A stretch of 64,000 nt of DNA from Alkalibacterium iburiense (lineage in GTDB: Bacteria; Bacillota; Bacilli; Lactobacillales; Carnobacteriaceae_A): the NCBI RefSeq assembly GCF_039521845.1, contig NZ_BAAACW010000164.1, forward strand, positions 1 to 64,000, in the 5' to 3' direction. Below, in pieces: positions 34,738-44,458 of this stretch. How positions within the stretch are numbered: the first letter of the stretch is position 1; every line of letters begins with the position of its first letter. The notes beneath the pieces are model-generated. The model was given only the letters and a program-made list of their open reading frames with translations, searched no databases and was not told where the DNA came from. A program made the translations under genes and the position numbers.

Positions 34738-35565
34738 GTGATAAACTATGAGAAAATGCTGAAAGTAGGATGTATGGTGGAACCTATTTTAGAATTATCT
34801 CATGTACGTAAAAGTTTTGGAGAAAAAGAAGTATTGAAAGGCGTCTCTTTTTCAGTCATGCCTGGAGAAATCATTGGGTATATTGGTCCGAATGGTGCAG
34901 GGAAAAGCACGACTGTCAAAATACTGTTAGGTATGATTGAAAAAGATGAAGGAGAGATCCGTCTGTTTAATCAGCCTTTAAACACTCAGAATGTCTCTTA
35001 TAAAGCACGCATTGGGTATGTGCCTGAAAATGCAGAGTTATATGATACGCTAACAGCTAAAGAGTACCTTCTTTTTGTTGGAGAACTTTATGGAATGACA
35101 GAAGAAGAGATTATGAATAAAAGCCTGACTATGATGGAAGCTTTGGGCATTAAAGAAGCGTTTAACACACGCCTGTCTTCCTTTTCTAAAGGCATGCGTC
35201 AGAAAGTCCTGATTATATCTAGTCTGCTGCATGACCCGGATATATTATTCTGGGATGAACCCTTGAGTGGCTTGGATGCCAACAGTGTGCAGGTGATTAG
35301 AGAAGTGCTCATTCAATTGAGAGATGCCGGAAAAACAATCTTTTATTCTTCTCATGTGATGGATATGGTACAAAGACTGAGTGACCGTATATTAATCTTA
35401 CATAACGGAGAAGTGGTAGCGAATGGTCCCTTTGAAGAGCTGAAAGAAGAAGCAGAAGGCACCTTGGAGCAGCTCTTTAATACCCTGACAGGCTTTGATG
35501 AACATGCTTCTCTGGCGGATCAATTTATAAAAGGCATGAAGGGGGAACGAGCCGATGATGCGTAA
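34738..35565 (+). CDS. ABC transporter ATP-binding protein (ABC-2/exporter type)
   Basis: A 275-residue ATPase: Walker A GPNGAGKST (about residues 54-62), the signature SSFSKGMRQKV, Walker B ILFWDEPLSGLDA, and the switch His in SSHVMD. Start is uncertain: GTG 34738 has GGGGG upstream, but ATGs at 34756 and 34774 are also in frame and the last gives the family's usual N-terminus (MVEPILELSHVRKSFG). It overlaps the permease gene by 11 bp and forms a two-gene exporter of unknown cargo. Confidence 0.88.
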   Translation: MINYEKMLKVGCMVEPILELSHVRKSFGEKEVLKGVSFSVMPGEIIGYIGPNGAGKSTTVKILLGMIEKDEGEIRLFNQPLNTQNVSYKARIGYVPENAELYDTLTAKEYLLFVGELYGMTEEEIMNKSLTMMEALGIKEAFNTRLSSFSKGMRQKVLIISSLLHDPDILFWDEPLSGLDANSVQVIREVLIQLRDAGKTIFYSSHVMDMVQRLSDRILILHNGEVVANGPFEELKEEAEGTLEQLFNTLTGFDEHASLADQFIKGMKGERADDA

Positions 35566-37252
35566 TACCTTTGGCTCCAATACTGAAGCGAAGACCCCAT
35601 TCTATTTAAGGATAACAGATGCTTTAAAACCTATTTATTCTTCTTTAGGTGTAGATTACCCTCAAATGCGTGCGATATTAAAGATGAAAATGACTGTAGA
35701 CAGTAGAAGAGAAGCTGTAATTCAAGGGACAGGCAGCTCAGATCAAGAAGAAGGAAAAGAGAAAAACCAGTTTTTTAGCTCTCTTTGGGTTTATACCTTA
35801 CTTAGTAGTTTTTTTATACTATTGTTTGTGTATGATAACTGGGTTTTCCAATATACGACTTATTTTAGTTTCGTCTTTATAATGATCTTTTCCACTATGC
35901 TAGCGAACTTTTCAACTATTTTACTAGATGTGAAGGATTCCGTTTTAATTGGGACAAAGCCTGTATCCAGTCAAACCATTGGCGCCGCTAAAGCGACGCA
36001 TATCGGCATTTATTTAGTGTCGTTTACTCTAGCTATCGGCTTACCGATTATTTTATTCACCTTTTACTTTAATGGATTTCTGGCAGGTATCCTTTTATTA
36101 CTCTTAACGTTCTTAGCCTCTCTTTGGAGTCTGGGGCTAACGATTGTTATGTATGCGACTGTTTTAAGAAAATTCGATGGAGAACGGCTTAAAAATATTA
36201 TTGCTTACAGCCAGATTATTCTCTCTATAGGGATTGTGTTTGGTTATTACATTATGGGTCAGTTATTTGAAGTCATTGATCCTGAAACGCTCTTAGTAGA
36301 AATGAATCTGCAGCTCGGCCATATCGTTTTATTTCCCATGTGGTTCGTAGCTCCTTTCGGCCTGTTACAAGAAGGATTTTCAGTGGTGTATGGTGTATAT
36401 ACCCTTCTTCTTGTTATAGGAACCATTGTTATTGGAGTATTGTATTACACTCAAAACAATAAAATAGAACAAAACCTGCAGAAAATGAATAGCTCTCAGG
36501 CTAAAGAGTCGACCCGATCGCTCATTGAAAAGGCGTTTGCCAAACTCTTGTGTTTTGATTCCATTGAAAAAGCGTATTTTCATTTTTCGTGGCAAATAAC
36601 CAAAGAAGAGAGAGAATTTAAAACGCGGATCTATCCTTCCTTGGCAAGTGCCCTTGTTTTTCCTGCGGTGATTTTATTTCAAGAATTGAGCGGCGACAGG
36701 GACAGTAACACTTTTTTATTAGGTATTCTTCCCTATTTTTCTGTCATGCTTGTTCCTATGCTCGCGGTATCTATCCAGTTTTCTACCCAGTATAAAGGAA
36801 GGTGGGTATTTCACTTAAGTCCCGTTCGCGTGCGTCCGCCCTTTTTGAGAGCTGTGACTAAGGTGATACTGATTAAAATCCTTATACCGGTCTATGTAGC
36901 TATTAGTGTAGCCGTTGCTTTCTCAACAGGCCCCACTTATATTTGGCACCATGTCAATGGTCTATTATTCATGATGCTCCTGATGTATTTTGAAACCCAG
37001 CGGACTGCTGTAACCCTTCCATTTTCAAGAAAATATGGGGCATCAGAGGCCAATATGGGATGTATGGCGACCTTGATTTTCTTTGTGCCCGTTTTTGTTA
37101 TAGCCGGTGGACTGATTTTAATCCAATCGCTTTATCCGTTTACAATAGGGGTTCTACTGGTTCTATTAGTAGCACTGAACTTCTGGTGGATGAACAGAGG
37201 GTTCACCTCTCATCCGAAACGAGCAAAAAAGACAAATACGGTAGCCAGTTAA
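35555..37252 (+). CDS. ABC transporter permease, large
   Basis: A 565-residue membrane protein with about twelve hydrophobic segments spread over the whole length, after a soluble N-terminal stretch of about 70 residues. The partner ATPase gene overlaps it by 11 bp, so the two are co-translated. I recognise no specific family motif; its size and pairing suit ABC-2 or DrrB-like exporters with two fused halves. Cargo unknown. Confidence 0.75.
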   Translation: MMRNTFGSNTEAKTPFYLRITDALKPIYSSLGVDYPQMRAILKMKMTVDSRREAVIQGTGSSDQEEGKEKNQFFSSLWVYTLLSSFFILLFVYDNWVFQYTTYFSFVFIMIFSTMLANFSTILLDVKDSVLIGTKPVSSQTIGAAKATHIGIYLVSFTLAIGLPIILFTFYFNGFLAGILLLLLTFLASLWSLGLTIVMYATVLRKFDGERLKNIIAYSQIILSIGIVFGYYIMGQLFEVIDPETLLVEMNLQLGHIVLFPMWFVAPFGLLQEGFSVVYGVYTLLLVIGTIVIGVLYYTQNNKIEQNLQKMNSSQAKESTRSLIEKAFAKLLCFDSIEKAYFHFSWQITKEEREFKTRIYPSLASALVFPAVILFQELSGDRDSNTFLLGILPYFSVMLVPMLAVSIQFSTQYKGRWVFHLSPVRVRPPFLRAVTKVILIKILIPVYVAISVAVAFSTGPTYIWHHVNGLLFMMLLMYFETQRTAVTLPFSRKYGASEANMGCMATLIFFVPVFVIAGGLILIQSLYPFTIGVLLVLLVALNFWWMNRGFTSHPKRAKKTNTVAS

Positions 37253-37318
37253 CCTTTTTTTTCAGGAATAAGTAAGATACAATGAAAGCAATGAGATCAT
37301 CTTGAAGGAGATAAAAAA

Positions 37319-38329
37319 ATGGAAAGAGTCATACTAACAGGCGACAGACCTTCTGGGAAATTACATTTAGGTCATTATGTCGGCTCATTAAAAACACGTG
37401 TAGCATTGCAAGAAGATGAAAATACAAACATGTTTGTCATGATTGCTGACCAGCAGGCTTTGACAGATAATGCAGATAATCCGCAAAAAGTAAAAGAAAG
37501 CGTCATGGAAGTCGCTTTGGATTATTTGGCGGTTGGACTGGATCCTGAGAAGACGACACTCTTCATTCAGTCTCAAATTCCACAACTGCCTGAACTAACC
37601 GTTTATTTGTTAAACTTAGTAACGGTATCCAGATTGCAGCGCAACCCGACAGTAAAAGCAGAAATTCAGCAAAAAGGCTTCAATGAAAGTGTTCCAGCAG
37701 GATTCTTTGTGTATCCCGTCAGTCAGGCTGCAGACATTACTGCCTTTAAAGCTACCCATGTACCGGTTGGGGATGACCAGAAACCAATGGTTGAACAGAC
37801 GCGTGAGGTTGCAAGAGATTTTAACCGAATCTATGGAGAAGAGGTTTTAGTCGAACCCTCTATTATGCTGCCTCCTCAAGGTCAAGGGCGTTTAGTGGGC
37901 ATTGATGGGAAAGGAAAAATGAGTAAATCTTTAAACAATGGAATTTATTTGTCAGACAGTGCGGATGACATTCAAAAGAAAGTCATGAGCATGTATACCG
38001 ATCCAAACCACATTCGTGTGGAAGATCCGGGACAGGTAGAGGGCAATGTTGTCTTTACTTATTTAGATGTGTTTGATGATGATAAAGCTAAAGTTCAGGA
38101 ATTGAAAGACCATTACCAGCGCGGCGGGTTAGGTGACGTTAAATTAAAACGCTACTTAAACGACGTCCTTCAAGCCAAACTGCAACCGATTCGTGAACGA
38201 AGAGAGTACTATGCTCAAGACAAAGGAGCCGTTTTGGCGATGCTGAAAGAAGGCAGTGAAAAAGCGGAAGCTGTTGCTGCTCAAACCTTGTCTGAAGTGA
38301 AACAAGCGATGGGAATCAACTATTATTAA
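37319..38329 (+). CDS. trpS: Tryptophanyl-tRNA synthetase
   Basis: A 336-residue class I aminoacyl-tRNA synthetase that charges tRNA-Trp. HIGH-type motif HLGH (about residues 16-19, after TGDRPSGK), the KMSKS motif GKMSKSLNN (about 200-208), and the ATP-region segment RLQRNPTVKAE. Length matches the bacterial TrpRS. GAAGGAGA precedes the ATG. Only 66 bp separate it from the ABC permease, too short for a T-box leader, and I see none. Confidence 0.96.
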   Translation: MERVILTGDRPSGKLHLGHYVGSLKTRVALQEDENTNMFVMIADQQALTDNADNPQKVKESVMEVALDYLAVGLDPEKTTLFIQSQIPQLPELTVYLLNLVTVSRLQRNPTVKAEIQQKGFNESVPAGFFVYPVSQAADITAFKATHVPVGDDQKPMVEQTREVARDFNRIYGEEVLVEPSIMLPPQGQGRLVGIDGKGKMSKSLNNGIYLSDSADDIQKKVMSMYTDPNHIRVEDPGQVEGNVVFTYLDVFDDDKAKVQELKDHYQRGGLGDVKLKRYLNDVLQAKLQPIRERREYYAQDKGAVLAMLKEGSEKAEAVAAQTLSEVKQAMGINYY

Positions 38330-38351
38330 ATCGTAAATAATCACATAGATT

Positions 38352-38394
38352 AAGTCATTTTCCTTTTTTCATATTTAGGAAGATGACTTTTTTT
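38352..38394 (+). terminator. Terminator after trpS
   Basis: AAGTCATTTTCCT with AGGAAGATGACTT (one wobble), T-run follows. Confidence 0.8.
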
Positions 38395-38444
38395 ATCGGA
38401 ATATACGTCTATGAAGAAAAAATAGAACTTACTAAAAATAAGAG

Positions 38445-38472
38445 TTGCATTTATTGTCATACTTTATATAAT
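38445..38472 (+). promoter_or_regulatory. Promoter of the cystine transporter gene
   Basis: TTGCAT (38445-38450), 16-bp spacer, TATAAT (38467-38472). About 100 bp of leader follow, holding a short GATGGGTT...AACTCATC hairpin; no known riboswitch was recognised. Confidence 0.55.
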
Positions 38473-38574
38473 AGATAGGTCACTAAAAATTTATTTTAGG
38501 ATGGGTTCTGGAAAAACTCATCTAAGACCTTTAATCTTTTGACACTTCCATACATTATATTAGGAGGAAGATTA

Positions 38575-39966
38575 ATGGAAACGTTAAGTATTCTATTAGT
38601 ATTAACCGTCTTTGTTGCCGTAATCTTTGGATTATGGACCATGCAGAAAAAATACGTGGCCTTCTCTAAACGTGTTTTTGCTGGACTAGGCGCTGGGGTT
38701 GTATTCGGAGCAGTGATACAACTTTTATTTGGAGCAGATGGAGCTGTCACCCAGACATCCATTGATTGGATATCGATTGTGGGAACAGGTTACATTCGCT
38801 TTTTACAAATGCTTATTATGCCACTGGTGTTTGTTTCAATCGTGCGGGCCTTTACTAAAATTGAAGGCACGACCAATCTAGGTAAAATCAGTTCGACAGT
38901 ATTGACGACATTACTGGGAACCACTGCCATAGCAGCCCTTGTAGGAATCGTCAGTGTCATGGTATTCAACTTGGATGGCGCTCAATTTGTTCAAGGAGCA
39001 GCTGAAACAGCTCGTATTGAACAAATTCAACAAACTCAGCAGCAGGTAGCGGATATCACATTGCCGCAGCAAATCATTAACTTTATTCCGGCTAATTTCT
39101 TTGCAGACTTAGCTAACACACGCGATACAAGTGTTATTGCCGTGGTTATCTTCTCAGTCTTTGTGGGTGTGTCTTATTTAGGAGTCAGACGTAAAGATCC
39201 GGAAAATGGAGAATTCTTCGAAAAAATTATCAGCAGTATTTATGCGATTGTTATGCGTATTGTGACATTGGTTCTTCGCTTAGCGCCTTTTGGTATCTTT
39301 GCATTAATGACACGGACCCTTGCCACAAGCAGTATCCAAGCACTAATTAACTTGGGAGTATTTATGATTGCCTCTTATGCGGCACTTATCACTATGTTTC
39401 TCATTCATTTAGCGATTATAGCAGCAGCCAAATTGAGTCCGATCCAGTATCTGAAAAAAACTTGGCCAGTACTCAGTTTTGCCTTTTCTAGTCGTTCAAG
39501 TGCGGGAGCCTTACCAATGAATATAGAAACTCAAAGAAAAGCACTGGGAGTCGATGATGCCTCTGCGAACTTCTCAGGCACATTCGGCTTGTCTATCGGA
39601 CAAAACGGCTGTGCGGGAATTTACCCAGCTATGTTGGCAGCTATAGTTGCTCCAACAATGGGTATGGACATCTTTGATCCTATGGTCATTTTAACGATTG
39701 TTTTAATTGTTGTCATCAGTTCTTTTGGTGTAGCTGGTGTCGGTGGAGGCGCAACATTTGCGGCTTTAATCGTACTGGGTACATTAGGACTTCCGGTGAC
39801 AATCGTTGGCTTAGTTATATCTGTTGAACCGATTATTGATATGGGACGCACCATGTTAAACGTTAATGACAGTATTTTAGCCGGTGTTTTATCTTCAAGA
39901 AGAATTAAATCTTTTGATGAGACAGTCTTTAACGAAGATACAGCTACAGTCCAAACGGAAATGTAA
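38575..39966 (+). CDS. tcyP: L-cystine symporter of the dicarboxylate/amino-acid:cation family
   Basis: A 463-residue membrane protein with about ten segments, like Bacillus TcyP. Family landmarks include RFLQMLIMPLVFVSIVRAF, TRDTSVIAVVIFSVFVG, the loop SSRSSAGALPMNIETQ, and SIGQNGCAGIYPAMLAA. Cystine as substrate follows from that subfamily match, not from a tested residue. The true start is ATG 38575 with AGGAGG upstream; the frame remains open further 5'. A terminator at 39975-40014 follows. Confidence 0.85.
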   Translation: METLSILLVLTVFVAVIFGLWTMQKKYVAFSKRVFAGLGAGVVFGAVIQLLFGADGAVTQTSIDWISIVGTGYIRFLQMLIMPLVFVSIVRAFTKIEGTTNLGKISSTVLTTLLGTTAIAALVGIVSVMVFNLDGAQFVQGAAETARIEQIQQTQQQVADITLPQQIINFIPANFFADLANTRDTSVIAVVIFSVFVGVSYLGVRRKDPENGEFFEKIISSIYAIVMRIVTLVLRLAPFGIFALMTRTLATSSIQALINLGVFMIASYAALITMFLIHLAIIAAAKLSPIQYLKKTWPVLSFAFSSRSSAGALPMNIETQRKALGVDDASANFSGTFGLSIGQNGCAGIYPAMLAAIVAPTMGMDIFDPMVILTIVLIVVISSFGVAGVGGGATFAALIVLGTLGLPVTIVGLVISVEPIIDMGRTMLNVNDSILAGVLSSRRIKSFDETVFNEDTATVQTEM

Positions 39967-39974
39967 GCAAAATT

Positions 39975-40014
39975 AAAAGCTGATTCCAGTCTTATAATTG
40001 GAATCAGCTTTTTT
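39975..40014. terminator. Bidirectional terminator
   Basis: AAAAGCTGATTCCA with TGGAATCAGCTTTT; between tcyP and the convergent proA. Confidence 0.85.
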
Positions 40015-40029
40015 AGTTATTTAGTTTTA

Positions 40030-41274
40030 TTAGCGAATTTGTCCGTTCCCGAAAATGATGTACTTGGATGATGTTAATTCTTCTAACCCCATAGGTCCTC
40101 GCGCATGAAGTTTTTGAGTGCTGATACCAATCTCTGCCCCAAAACCGAATTCAAAACCGTCAGTATAGCGAGTCGACGCATTAACATAGACAGCAGCCGA
40201 ATCGACTTCCTTATGAAATCGCTGGCTTGATTGGTAGTCATTCGTCACGATAGACTCAGAATGGCCTGTACTGTACTGATTGATGTGGCTGATGGCTTCA
40301 TCAAGAGAAGAGACTACTTTAACAGCTAGAATATAATCCAAATATTCTGTTTCCCAATCCAGCTCAGTCGCAGGTACAGCCTTCTCTAAAAACTGGGATG
40401 CTTTTTCATCGGCTCGCAATTCCACATCCCAAGCAGTGAGTTCTTTTTCGATAAGCGGCAAGATACTCTCCGCCATACTTTCATGCACTAATAAGGTCTC
40501 AACTGCATTACAGACGGAAGGGCGACTTGTTTTGGCATTGACGATAATGTCTTTTGCCATCTCTCTGTCGGCTGTTTTGTCAATATAGACGTGACAATTT
40601 CCGGTGCCTGTCTCAATAATCGGAACCGTTGCGTTTTCGACAACAGCTTGAATTAAGCCAGCTCCTCCTCTAGGTATCAGCACATCTATATATCTGTTCA
40701 GGCGCATCATTTCATGCGATGATTCCCTCGACGTATCTTCCACTAACTGAATAGCTGCTTCTGGCATATCACACTTTTTCAATGCCCGGCGCAGACTATT
40801 GACGATGGCTAAATTGGAATGGAAAGCTTCTTTTCCACCTCTTAGAATAACCGCATTTCCGGACTTAAAGCAAAGACCGGCCGCGTCTGACGTGACATTC
40901 GGTCTCGCTTCATAAATAATGCCGACCACACCTAAAGGCACCGTCTGCTTTCCAATCTTCAGACCGGCTTCATTGGTCCACATACTGTCTACTAAGCCAA
41001 TAGGGTCAGGTAACTGCACCATATCCTTTAAACCATTCGCCATAGATTCTATGCGTTCTTCTGATAATGTGAGTCTATCAAGTAAAGTTTCTGTTATACC
41101 TGCCTCTTTAGCTGTGTCAGTATCTTTTGTATTGGCGTCAAGAATGGTCTGTTTATCCTGTAATAGACTTTCTGCCATTTCTAACAACACGTTGTTTTTA
41201 TCTTGTGTCGATGCCTGGGCTAATAAGCGTTCGACTTGTTTGGCTGCTTGTCCTAATTCAATTAAATTTTTCAA
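40030..41274 (-). CDS. proA: Gamma-glutamyl phosphate reductase
   Basis: A 414-residue NADPH enzyme of the aldehyde dehydrogenase superfamily that makes glutamate-5-semialdehyde for proline. The catalytic Cys is in SRPSVCNAVETLLVH (about residue 255), and the block VPLGVVGIIYEARPNVTSDA is typical of ProA. Normal length. AAAGGAGTAG precedes the ATG. It follows proB with 16 bp between, so the two form a proBA operon. Proline synthesis also contributes to osmotic tolerance. Confidence 0.96.
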   Translation of the reverse strand: MKNLIELGQAAKQVERLLAQASTQDKNNVLLEMAESLLQDKQTILDANTKDTDTAKEAGITETLLDRLTLSEERIESMANGLKDMVQLPDPIGLVDSMWTNEAGLKIGKQTVPLGVVGIIYEARPNVTSDAAGLCFKSGNAVILRGGKEAFHSNLAIVNSLRRALKKCDMPEAAIQLVEDTSRESSHEMMRLNRYIDVLIPRGGAGLIQAVVENATVPIIETGTGNCHVYIDKTADREMAKDIIVNAKTSRPSVCNAVETLLVHESMAESILPLIEKELTAWDVELRADEKASQFLEKAVPATELDWETEYLDYILAVKVVSSLDEAISHINQYSTGHSESIVTNDYQSSQRFHKEVDSAAVYVNASTRYTDGFEFGFGAEIGISTQKLHARGPMGLEELTSSKYIIFGNGQIR

Positions 41275-41290
41275 TAGCCTACTCCTTTCT

Positions 41291-42103
41291 TTAAACGTCC
41301 TTCGTAAATAATGTGCCTTCTTCTTTTCCTTCGAGTATGCGGAAAAGAACCGTCACATCTGATCCATCAGCTAGGACCATACTTTTGTTCGCTTCAAGTA
41401 CAATTTGAGCTGCATGCAATTTCGTAATCATGCCACCTGTTCCAAATCGTGTACTAGAATCGCCAGCTAGAGATAAAGTCTCTTCTGAGATGGCATGTAT
41501 GGTATCGAAGCGTTTGGCATCTGGGTGTGTCGATGGGTTTTTATCATAAAAACCGTCGATATCTGAAAGCATGATAAGCAAGTCTGCCTGCGTCAATTCA
41601 AGAACGATAGCCGACAAGGTATCATTATCACCAAAACGGGTCAGATGGTCAAGTTCCTCAACGGATACCGTATCATTTTCATTAACGATTGGAATGATTT
41701 TTTTTGCTAATAACTGTTCAAACGTATTGATTGTGTTTTGTCTGCTAACAGGGAAATCTACGACATCTTTGGTCAGCAATACTTGCCCTATTTGGTGGCC
41801 GTAGTGATAGAAGAACTGACTGTATAAACTCATGAGCTCAGTCTGCCCTACCGCTGCGATGGCTTGCTGCTCAGGAATCGTAACAGGCCGTTTGGTCAGA
41901 TTCAGTCGAGCCAATCCCACGCCGATAGCTCCAGAAGAGACTAGAATCACTTCCTTGCCACTATTTCTCAAGTCACTGAGCACAAAGGAGAGTTTCTCCA
42001 TCTGCTGTAAATTAATCGCTCCATTGGAGTACATAAGTGTACTGGTCCCAACTTTAACCACTATTCGCTTACTCTTTTTTATTTGTTCACGTAGATTATT
42101 CAT
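41291..42103 (-). CDS. proB: Glutamate 5-kinase (short form, no PUA domain)
   Basis: A 270-residue amino acid kinase, the first step of proline synthesis. N-terminal VVKVGTSTLM, then ILVSSGAIGVG-type VILVSSGAIGVGL, NENDTVSVEEL and FGDNDTLSA are the glutamate and ATP binding blocks; GTGGMITKLHAA closes the kinase domain. Many ProB carry an extra C-terminal PUA domain of about 90 residues; it is absent here, as in several Lactobacillales. It is the first gene of proBA. Confidence 0.95.
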   Translation of the reverse strand: MNNLREQIKKSKRIVVKVGTSTLMYSNGAINLQQMEKLSFVLSDLRNSGKEVILVSSGAIGVGLARLNLTKRPVTIPEQQAIAAVGQTELMSLYSQFFYHYGHQIGQVLLTKDVVDFPVSRQNTINTFEQLLAKKIIPIVNENDTVSVEELDHLTRFGDNDTLSAIVLELTQADLLIMLSDIDGFYDKNPSTHPDAKRFDTIHAISEETLSLAGDSSTRFGTGGMITKLHAAQIVLEANKSMVLADGSDVTVLFRILEGKEEGTLFTKDV

Positions 42104-42293
42104 CGTCTTACCCCATACTTTCTATTGTTCTTCATACAGTATAGCAACTCATTGCACTTAACTCCATATCAATCGTTTCTCATTTATTTATCAAAAATTT
42201 AAGCAGTGACTACGCATGTTTCAATAGTATCTATAAGTTGCCTGCTGGAACATGTACGCATAAACTTATAAACGGATGGGATTCGTTAGGAAG

Positions 42294-42342
42294 AAAAACA
42301 GTTCTAAAGGAGAGCATTGATACTCTCTTTTAAAACTGTTTC
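42294..42342 (-). terminator. Terminator of the minus-strand ABC operon
   Basis: AAACAGTTCTAAAGGAGAG with its near-complement CTCTCTTTTAAAACTGTTT, T-rich on the minus strand. Confidence 0.75.
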
Positions 42343-42347
42343 CACTA

Positions 42348-43595
42348 TTATTCGTTCTGATAATTCATAATACTATAATTATTAAGCAATAATTCATAAT
42401 TACGAACGTCTTGTGAATCTTTGACATCTATAAACCCAGTAAATAAGGTCTCTTGGGTTTCTAAATCTATTACTTGAAACAAAGGACGACTTACTTCATT
42501 TGAATAATCATTTTCATAAGCATATAGTTTGCCGTCAATTATGTGGAGATTGGTAGAATTTGGATCATGATGATATAAATCGCCTCTTCCGATTCTTGGC
42601 GTAGCCATTTCCAATGAGCCAATTCTATCAAGTTCCTGAGTTTCAATATGCATTTCATGTATCTCTATAGTATCACCTAGATTTTTACCTACATAAACGG
42701 TGTCTTCTTCTGCTAAGACAATTGTCTGGCTGTCTTCGAAAGCAGGAATATCAATCACTTCATTTGTCTGGATGTCATAAACATAATGCTCTCCAGAAGG
42801 GATTTCTGTTTCCGTATATCCACCGTCATAATACTCTAGATCTGGTTGGTCTCTCATATAGATAGGGATATAGCGACCAGTATCGGAGGCTGACGAGGAT
42901 ATATTTAGAATAGATTCAGAAGCATCTAATTCAGCTGTCAAATTTAAAATGGGTTCTAAAGTCTCTACAGGTTCCTCAATATTAAATGTATAGACAAAAT
43001 AATTATCCATATAATCGCCAGATATATGCTCACTGGTAATAATGGTTAGCTCAGGATAATTAACGTAAGATGTGACGACGTTGACAGAATGTGTTTCTCC
43101 GGTCTGGTTGTTTAAGTCAACTTCAAATTCTTTTTCTTCTTCTGATTCCTTATCTAATACAGCAACGGTTAAGTTATTTGCATCATATTGAGTCCAATCA
43201 ACGTCGTGTGCCATTCCAGTATAAATAAGATGCTCATCGGTTTCAGTAAGTAGAGCAGAATTACGGCTTTTTCCTCTCATAAAGGACCGATGATTTTCCA
43301 CTACACGATTTGCTGTAGCGTTATACTCAAAGTCCATTTGTTTCAGAAAGGAAAGATCACTTAGTGAACGCATATGACCACTGGAGTGAATAAATGTATT
43401 AAGGTTCCTGTATGTACTAGTAGAGTACACATTCCCAATAAATTCGACATGATCAAAATGACTGATATCTCCTTCGTCAGTGATAATAGCAACATCGGTT
43501 CGACCGTCGCCTGCATAGGTTTGATAAAATCCGAATCCTAAAAAACTTAATAAAATGAAAGTTAAGAACCCAAATAATTTAGATTGTTTATTCAT
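42348..43595 (-). CDS. Membrane-anchored extracytoplasmic protein of an ABC operon, unknown
   Basis: A 415-residue protein with an N-terminal hydrophobic segment (about residues 8-27) and a large extracellular part made of beta-rich repeats, with recurring blocks such as YDIQTNEVIDIPAF, HEMHIETQELDRIGSLEMAT and FQVIDLETQETLFTGF that suggest a propeller-like fold. No family is recognised. It is the last gene of an operon with a YtrA-type regulator, ATPase and permease, 14 bp after the permease, so it is probably an accessory or sensory subunit. Function not assigned. Confidence 0.7.
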   Translation of the reverse strand: MNKQSKLFGFLTFILLSFLGFGFYQTYAGDGRTDVAIITDEGDISHFDHVEFIGNVYSTSTYRNLNTFIHSSGHMRSLSDLSFLKQMDFEYNATANRVVENHRSFMRGKSRNSALLTETDEHLIYTGMAHDVDWTQYDANNLTVAVLDKESEEEKEFEVDLNNQTGETHSVNVVTSYVNYPELTIITSEHISGDYMDNYFVYTFNIEEPVETLEPILNLTAELDASESILNISSSASDTGRYIPIYMRDQPDLEYYDGGYTETEIPSGEHYVYDIQTNEVIDIPAFEDSQTIVLAEEDTVYVGKNLGDTIEIHEMHIETQELDRIGSLEMATPRIGRGDLYHHDPNSTNLHIIDGKLYAYENDYSNEVSRPLFQVIDLETQETLFTGFIDVKDSQDVRNYELLLNNYSIMNYQNE

Positions 43596-43609
43596 ATTGC
43601 CATTCCTTT

Positions 43610-44458
43610 CTATATGGTTACCTTATGGTTTAATAAGTAACGGCTGACTACAATAGAGACGACACCAATCATGAGCAAAAGAATACTCACCAAAATGGCT
43701 AACTCTGAATCATAAAGAATATATCGATTATTCAGAATATTCCCTAAAGCAAATGGGGCAAGAGTGATAATCAAGGCAATTAAACCATAAGCCATTCCCA
43801 TGACAACTCCTTTTATTGAAAAGCTTCTCTCCATTAAAATCATTGTAAATAAGACAAGTAAGAAGACCACTCCTATTCCGATAGCATAGAAGAACATCCC
43901 TGATTCGATAGGTAAAACATAGTGGAAAGTGACTTGTGAATAAAGCATTTGTATGAAAGTAGTTGCTTGTAAAAATTCAGTCGGAACGATAGCTTGACCT
44001 ATCTGATACCCAATGTATAAAGAAATCAGTTGAATAGATACAAGACTGAAAATACCGACAAATATAATAAGGAGTTTTGAAAAGTAAATGTGTATTCTTG
44101 AAATAGGAAGCATGAGCAGTCGGTAGGCAAAAGTATTTTTTCCGAACCATTCTCTATACCAGATAAAAAAGGAATAAAAAAGAAATGCAATAATCCCTAG
44201 TGCGACAGGACCAATAACCCAAAAGGAGTGAGTCACTCTGTCAAAGGAAAAATAATCAAACTGCTCAAGAGCTTGCTGAGTAGAGCTGTTTTCCTGCACA
44301 ACAAACTGATTAATGCGGTTTGTATACTGCATAGGTAAGAGTATAAAACCAACCAAATTCGAAATAACTGTTACTCCTATCAAAGTCAAAAGAAATTTAA
44401 ATAAGCGATTTAATTCAAAAGATGTTAAATGTACAAATGATTTTAATGATTTATTCAT
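43610..44458 (-). CDS. ABC transporter permease (YtrB-type operon)
   Basis: A 282-residue membrane protein with about six hydrophobic segments (first at residues 20-40, last at 250-275). It overlaps the ATPase by 4 bp (ATGA) and precedes the 415-residue membrane-anchored protein. It resembles small ABC-2 permeases in GntR-controlled operons of Firmicutes, which respond to cell-envelope antibiotics. No cargo can be named. Confidence 0.8.
   Translation of the reverse strand: MNKSLKSFVHLTSFELNRLFKFLLTLIGVTVISNLVGFILLPMQYTNRINQFVVQENSSTQQALEQFDYFSFDRVTHSFWVIGPVALGIIAFLFYSFFIWYREWFGKNTFAYRLLMLPISRIHIYFSKLLIIFVGIFSLVSIQLISLYIGYQIGQAIVPTEFLQATTFIQMLYSQVTFHYVLPIESGMFFYAIGIGVVFLLVLFTMILMERSFSIKGVVMGMAYGLIALIITLAPFALGNILNNRYILYDSELAILVSILLLMIGVVSIVVSRYLLNHKVTI

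Noticed and set aside
37253..37318. T-box leader for trpS
   Set aside because: Only 66 bp lie before trpS, with no T-box core and no terminator/antiterminator pair.
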